From Methanospirillum hungatei (GTDB lineage: Archaea; Halobacteriota; Methanomicrobia; Methanomicrobiales; Methanospirillaceae): a stretch of DNA of 9,557 bases. A program made the translations under genes and the position numbers. Every line of letters begins with the position of its first letter. Positions within the stretch are counted from its first letter, which is position 1. Below the pieces are notes generated by a model. The model was not told the origin of the DNA, did no database searches, and worked only from the letters and a program-made list of their open reading frames with translations. Of the stretch, positions 6,994 through 9,557 are shown piece after piece. The stretch is from assembly GCF_020216685.1 (NCBI RefSeq), contig NZ_JAIWNS010000203.1:1-9557 (forward strand), given 5' to 3'.

Positions 6994-7503
6994 ATGGATC
7001 GGATTGTAACGTTCCTTCTCTTACTGGTTTCAGCACTCCTGCTGGTACCGGGGTGTATTGCAGAAGAACAGGTAACACCTGAAGCAACTGAAGTTGTTCC
7101 AGAAGTCCCGGTTGTGGAAGCAACCGAAGAAGTCGTTGAAGAAGTTGCAGGCGAAGTTCCGGTTGAGGAAGTAGCTGAAGAAACCGAAGTTACTGAAGAG
7201 GAGCTTCCCGTATACAATGTCACCGCTGACATAAACAGCACTGAAATCAACATGACTGTTGGTCAGATTGCAATGATTGAACTTCCGGTAACTACTGACT
7301 TTGAGTGGAATGTAACTGCATCAGAAGGCCTTACCATTATCAAGGATATCCACATTGATGCAGTTGACGAAACCGTCGGCGCTTTCCACCAGTGGTTTGT
7401 TGAAGCTGTTGCAGCCGGAGAACAGTCTTTCTCTGGTGTTGAAAAGAAGGCAGATTCAGAAGAGACTGGCAGCGAATACACTCTTAACATCCTCGTAGAG
7501 TAA
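6994..7503 (+). CDS. Lipoprotein with Glu/Val stalk and chagasin-like domain lacking inhibitory loops
   Basis: The 169-residue protein starts MDRIVTF and has a signal segment ending in lipobox VPGC (Cys21). A low-complexity Glu/Val/Thr linker (about 24-70) probably acts as a stalk. Residues 72-169 form a chagasin-like (I42) domain that aligns strand by strand with the next gene: ADINSTEINMTVGQIAMI, FEWNVTASEGLTII, HQWFVEAVAAGEQSF, YTLNILVE. The three loops that block papain-like peptidases in the family are missing: NPTTG is replaced by PVTTD, the Gly-rich loop by ETVGAFHQW and the (R/Q)PW loop by EKKADSEE. It is probably not a classical cysteine-peptidase inhibitor. Four N-glycosylation sequons (N75, N81, N86, N106) suggest an exported glycoprotein. 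It is a tandem duplicate of 7624-8124, with only six differences in the first 78 bases. Confidence 0.85.
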   Translation: MDRIVTFLLLLVSALLLVPGCIAEEQVTPEATEVVPEVPVVEATEEVVEEVAGEVPVEEVAEETEVTEEELPVYNVTADINSTEINMTVGQIAMIELPVTTDFEWNVTASEGLTIIKDIHIDAVDETVGAFHQWFVEAVAAGEQSFSGVEKKADSEETGSEYTLNILVE

Positions 7504-7514
7504 ATTTCATCAAC

Positions 7515-7541
7515 TGTCGGATAACTCCGACACTTCTTTTT
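7515..7541 (+). terminator. Hairpin plus T-run terminator after the first lipoprotein gene
   Basis: A 7-base perfect stem, TGTCGGA (7515-7521) with TCCGACA (7526-7532), encloses a TAAC loop and is followed by cttcTTTTTg. It begins 12 bases after the stop codon. A second T-rich stretch (ggttttatttta, 7552-7563) follows and may reinforce termination. It suggests the two tandem lipoprotein genes are transcribed separately. Confidence 0.65.
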
Positions 7542-7589
7542 GTTCCAATAAGGTTTTATTTTATTGTTCTGCAATTCGTGCATACGATC

Positions 7590-7603
7590 ACCTTATTGGG
7601 TTG
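7590..7603 (+). repeat. Repeat of box ACCTTATTGRGTTG upstream of both tandem lipoprotein genes
   Basis: ACCTTATTGGGTTG here matches ACCTTATTGAGTTG at 6968-6981 at 13 of 14 positions. The box ends 20 bases before the ATG at 7624, versus 12 bases before the ATG at 6994. It is either a leftover of the duplication or a kept promoter element. Confidence 0.5.
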
Positions 7604-7623
7604 GTATGATAACATGATTGATC

Positions 7624-8124
7624 ATGGATCGGATTGTAACGTTACTTCTCGTACTGGGTTTTGCACTCCTGCTGGTACCGGGGTGTATTGCTGAAGAACA
7701 GGGGGCACCTCTTGCACCTGATGTTGCTGCAGAGGTCCCGGTTGCAGAAGAAGCAACTGAAGAAGTTGTCGAAGAAACGACCGAAGAGACTACTGAAGAA
7801 GTCTTCGCATACAATGTCTCTGCTGACGTGAATACGACTGAATTGAATATGACCCTGAACCAGGTGGCATTGATTCAGCTTTCTGAAAATCCGACTACCG
7901 GCTTTTCATGGAATGTGACTCTTTCAGATGGTCTTACCCTCCTCAGTGACAGATATGTTCAGGACCCCACACCCGAGGGGATGGTTGGTGTTGGTGGTGT
8001 CCATGAGTGGTACGTTGAAGCTGTTGCTGCAGGAAACCAGACTTTCGATGGTATCTACAAACAGCCATGGGAAGAGATGGTGGGAAATGAAACGACCTAT
8101 TCCCTGGCGATTCTGGTAGAGTAA
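7624..8124 (+). CDS. Lipoprotein with Glu-rich stalk and intact chagasin-like (I42) peptidase-inhibitor domain
   Basis: The 166-residue protein starts at ATG 7624 by match to its paralogue; a TTG two codons earlier (7618) is also possible. The lipobox VPGC gives lipidated Cys21. A Glu/Thr/Val stalk (about 24-60) precedes the I42 domain (62-166). All three family loops are visible: ENPTTGFSW (88-96), MVGVGGVHEW (120-129) and YKQPWEEM (145-152, QPW instead of the usual RPW). Chagasin-type domains insert these loops into the active site of papain-like cysteine peptidases, so an extracellular inhibitor held at the membrane is the likely role; the target is unknown. Six N-glycosylation sequons (N64, N70, N75, N97, N138, N155) crowd the domain. 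It has its own upstream region after a terminator. The gene and 6994-7503 arose by tandem duplication. Confidence 0.9.
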   Translation: MDRIVTLLLVLGFALLLVPGCIAEEQGAPLAPDVAAEVPVAEEATEEVVEETTEETTEEVFAYNVSADVNTTELNMTLNQVALIQLSENPTTGFSWNVTLSDGLTLLSDRYVQDPTPEGMVGVGGVHEWYVEAVAAGNQTFDGIYKQPWEEMVGNETTYSLAILVE

Positions 8125-8125
8125 C

Positions 8126-8173
8126 GATAGTTGAAAATTAGATTATTTCAAACTTTTTTGTGAATTGACTATC
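8126..8173 (+). terminator. T-rich gene end with weak inverted repeats after the second lipoprotein gene
   Basis: TTGAAA (8131-8136) can pair with TTTCAA (8146-8151), followed by CTTTTTTG (8153-8160). An outer pair GATAGT (8126-8131) and ACTATC (8168-8173) also exists. The stem is weak, but T-runs alone often end archaeal transcripts. Confidence 0.45.
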
Positions 8174-8194
8174 TGGCAGGGGTTTGCAATTCGA

Positions 8195-8227
8195 ACACAA
8201 TGAATTGTGTATGAAGCCTAAAAAAAA
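8195..8227 (-). terminator. A8 run and near-palindrome downstream of the minus-strand gene at 8231
   Basis: Read on the minus strand, the stop at 8233-8231 is followed within 4 bases by eight T residues (8227-8220), a likely archaeal T-run terminator. Just beyond is a perfect 7-base inverted repeat with a 2-base centre, ACACAAT-GA-ATTGTGT (8195-8210). It lies after the T-run, so it does not make a classical hairpin terminator; it could be a binding site or chance. Confidence 0.4.
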
Positions 8228-8230
8228 GAT

Positions 8231-8746
8231 TCAGGATTCTGATATGACCGGAGTTCCCTTTTCTATCGCTCTGATATGCAGTTCAACCAGTTCCTGCATT
8301 TTTGGAACATGAAACTGATCTGCAATATCCTGAATCGCCTCCAGCAGATGCACTGATTCTTCAAGATAACTCAGAATGTCAGCGGCATAGATCTCAATCC
8401 CAAACTCGTCCCGAAGGTACTGACTGATCTGAATGTGATCAAGTCCTGATTCCCTAAGCTCAATTATTTCCTTGACAAATTTTCGTTCAGGACAACCACA
8501 AAACGGGTTTTCCTGGCATTTGCAGGAGAGAAAACTCTTGATGAACGTCACAATCTGTTCTCGTGTTGATCGATCAAATGAGTCATATGGTACAGAGAGA
8601 AGAGCCTCAAGGGTTGCACCATGAAAGGCTCCTTCTGGGAGTCGATACCCGATTAATTTTCCGATCTGACGGCTATAGCGAAGTCGTGCACGGGATGCTA
8701 TCATATGTGCTCCAAAGTAATGAAAGAGAATCAGGATCGTATGCAA
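8231..8746 (-). CDS. Cysteine-motif protein resembling the C-terminus of archaeal Ski2-like helicases (DUF5814-like)
   Basis: The ORF gives 171 residues from a TTG at 8746. A better ribosome site (GGAG 5 bases ahead) precedes an internal ATG at 8704, which would give 157 residues starting MIASRARLRYSRQ. A CxC-x5-CxC cluster (Cys75, 77, 83, 85; SCKCQENPFCGC) is followed by ERKFVKEIIELRESG and helical segments YLRDEFGIEIYAADILSYL and HLLEAIQDIAD. This pattern matches my memory of the C-terminal region of archaea-specific Ski2-like helicases (COG1202, DUF5814), but the helicase motor is absent. It may be a stand-alone domain or a fragment cut from a larger gene. The frame stays open upstream of the TTG for 15 codons to a TGA at 8794-8792, which is also the stop of the preceding ORF. 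A metal-binding role for the cysteines is inferred. Existence as a coding region is likely; the family is tentative. Confidence 0.6.
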   Translation of the reverse strand: MHTILILFHYFGAHMIASRARLRYSRQIGKLIGYRLPEGAFHGATLEALLSVPYDSFDRSTREQIVTFIKSFLSCKCQENPFCGCPERKFVKEIIELRESGLDHIQISQYLRDEFGIEIYAADILSYLEESVHLLEAIQDIADQFHVPKMQELVELHIRAIEKGTPVISES

Positions 8747-8791
8747 TGATCCTGTTAAATCGTGTAAAAGTGTTTGTTGTTTATGGATATA

Positions 8792-9466
8792 TCATCTGTC
8801 ACAGGTCCATAATTTCAGAATTTTCTGTGCATAATCATCTGAAATGAAAAAATTAATAATTATTTCTGAAGTCAGAGTCTCCGGATAAGAGAGTAATTCC
8901 CGGAAACGTTTTTCAAATCTGTCTCCCAGTATAATATTTTCCTTGGTGTTTTCTCTCAAATATTCTTCTCTACAGTGTTTTTCAGAGAAGAACTGATCCT
9001 TTTCAGCCATTTTTAGGGTAAAAACCTCGTCTTCATTGTCTGTTGAGGATGCCCAGGTAAGAGATAGCATACCCGGGATCCACGACCGTAATGAAACTGC
9101 AGATAATTTTGACTCCTGTTTCGGTGTACTTAAAATTTTGTCCCAAATCTGATCCCAGTCGCTATATCTTATATATCCCAACCTGGTCGCGAAAAGAAAA
9201 ATATAGTCTTGAAAATTCGTAGCATCATAACAGAATGTTCGGGATGATTTTTTCTCATATGTGATCCATCGTAAGATGAGGTCATCTAATGCTATATCAG
9301 GGTTATATCGTGCAGTAATGAAACACAGAGCAAGAAAATCAGTGACAGGTATGCCAAATGCCCTAATAATTATTTTTCCCGATACAAATCTTATAGAGCT
9401 TTCAGTACATTCATACCGATTTTGATCAGGGAATACCTGCTTACCCTTCGATAAAAATAAATCTGG
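8792..9466 (-). pseudogene. Unknown A+T-rich gene, apparently broken at its 5' end
   Basis: The minus strand is open for 224 codons from 9466 to a TGA at 8794-8792, but has no ATG or GTG; the first conventional start is a TTG at 9181. The part before that TTG looks protein-like, for example VTDFLALCFITARYN and ALDDLILRWITYEKK, so translation probably begins earlier. An ATG at 9479 opens another frame (MGDVTRFIFIEG) that stops at 9441. A +1 shift at GAAGGGTAAG (9449-9440) would join it smoothly into this frame as IEG-KQVFPDQNRYEC. Alternatively the TAA at 9469-9467 interrupts one longer gene. Base composition is A+T-rich: about 25% G+C by hand count for 8821-8880, against about 53% for 2761-2820 in the phosphatase. 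I do not recognise the family. The later part is charged and helical (REEYLRENTKENIILGD). A sequencing error remains possible. Confidence 0.45.
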
Positions 9467-9557
9467 TTACATCTCCCATCGTTCGATATTTCTTGTCTCC
9501 GGGTCAAATACAATTCCGACCTCGAATATCGGTCTTGAATCTGATCGATACTTCTCT
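9467..9557 (-). CDS. C-terminal end of an unknown protein (partial)
   Basis: From the right edge the minus strand reads 29 residues, including SRPIFEVGIVFDPETRN and ending RWEM before TAA (9469-9467). The text looks like genuine protein, but it is too short to identify. It is in the same frame as the ORF that follows the stop, so it could also be the front of that gene, interrupted by a nonsense codon. If it is a separate gene, its end overlaps the ATG at 9479 by 13 bases, as is common in operons. Confidence 0.35.
   Translation of the reverse strand, partial: EKYRSDSRPIFEVGIVFDPETRNIERWEM

Noticed and set aside
8792..8794. TGA read as selenocysteine joining two ORFs
   Set aside because: No supporting stem-loop or known selenoprotein context was seen; a normal stop or gene decay is simpler.
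8563..8847. 94-codon plus-strand ORF opposite the cysteine-motif gene
   Set aside because: It is antisense to the better-supported minus-strand ORF and shows no recognisable features.
1..9557. CRISPR array, tRNA, rRNA or insertion-sequence ends
   Set aside because: No regularly spaced direct repeats, no tRNA-like cloverleaf and no transposase or paired terminal repeats were found on reading both strands by eye.

Overview
The window looks like chromosomal DNA of a methanogenic archaeon, most likely of the Methanomicrobiales and perhaps Methanospirillum-like. The supporting signs are a PAC2-family proteasome-assembly-chaperone-like protein, a methyltransferase of a type common in methanogens, secreted proteins rich in N-glycosylation sequons, few strong Shine-Dalgarno sites, several non-ATG starts and T-rich gene ends. 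The genus is an inference; no rRNA or other taxonomic marker is present.

Layout. At the left edge a PAC2-family gene runs leftwards (680 to 1, 3' end outside the window). Diverging from it, a small lipoprotein with a degraded chagasin-like (I42) domain (781-1239) is followed 15 bases later by a large membrane sensor phosphatase (1255-3375: TM, dCache-like exterior, TM, HAMP, SpoIIE/PP2C). Convergent to that, with 4 bases between stops, is an unusual 572-residue protein (5098-3380) that joins an intact metallo-beta-lactamase-fold domain to a C-terminus resembling a worn-out histidine-kinase core. Diverging from it are a STAS anti-anti-sigma-like protein (5189-5539) and an RsbW/SpoIIAB-like ATPase kinase (5563-5970), then a SAM-dependent methyltransferase (6032-6838). 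Next come two tandem duplicated lipoproteins with chagasin-like domains on Glu/Val-rich stalks (6994-7503 and 7624-8124). The right end is on the minus strand: a DUF5814-like or helicase-C-terminus-like cysteine-motif protein (8746-8231), then an A+T-rich, apparently broken unknown gene (about 9479-8792) and the end of another unknown gene at the edge.

How the genes may work together. Phosphatase, STAS protein and kinase are the three parts of a bacterial-type partner-switching module. Archaea have no sigma-70 factors, so the kinase must have some other target. The MBL/pseudo-kinase protein sits inside the module, between phosphatase and STAS gene, and is a candidate output or partner. This assignment is inference. 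The three chagasin-like lipoproteins suggest a cell-surface theme, and one may be co-transcribed with the sensor phosphatase.

The most notable points are the partner switch without a sigma factor, the MBL/pseudo-kinase fusion, a tandem inhibitor pair in which one copy keeps all three inhibitory loops and the other has lost them, and the decaying right end, where three ORFs lie in one frame separated by single stops.
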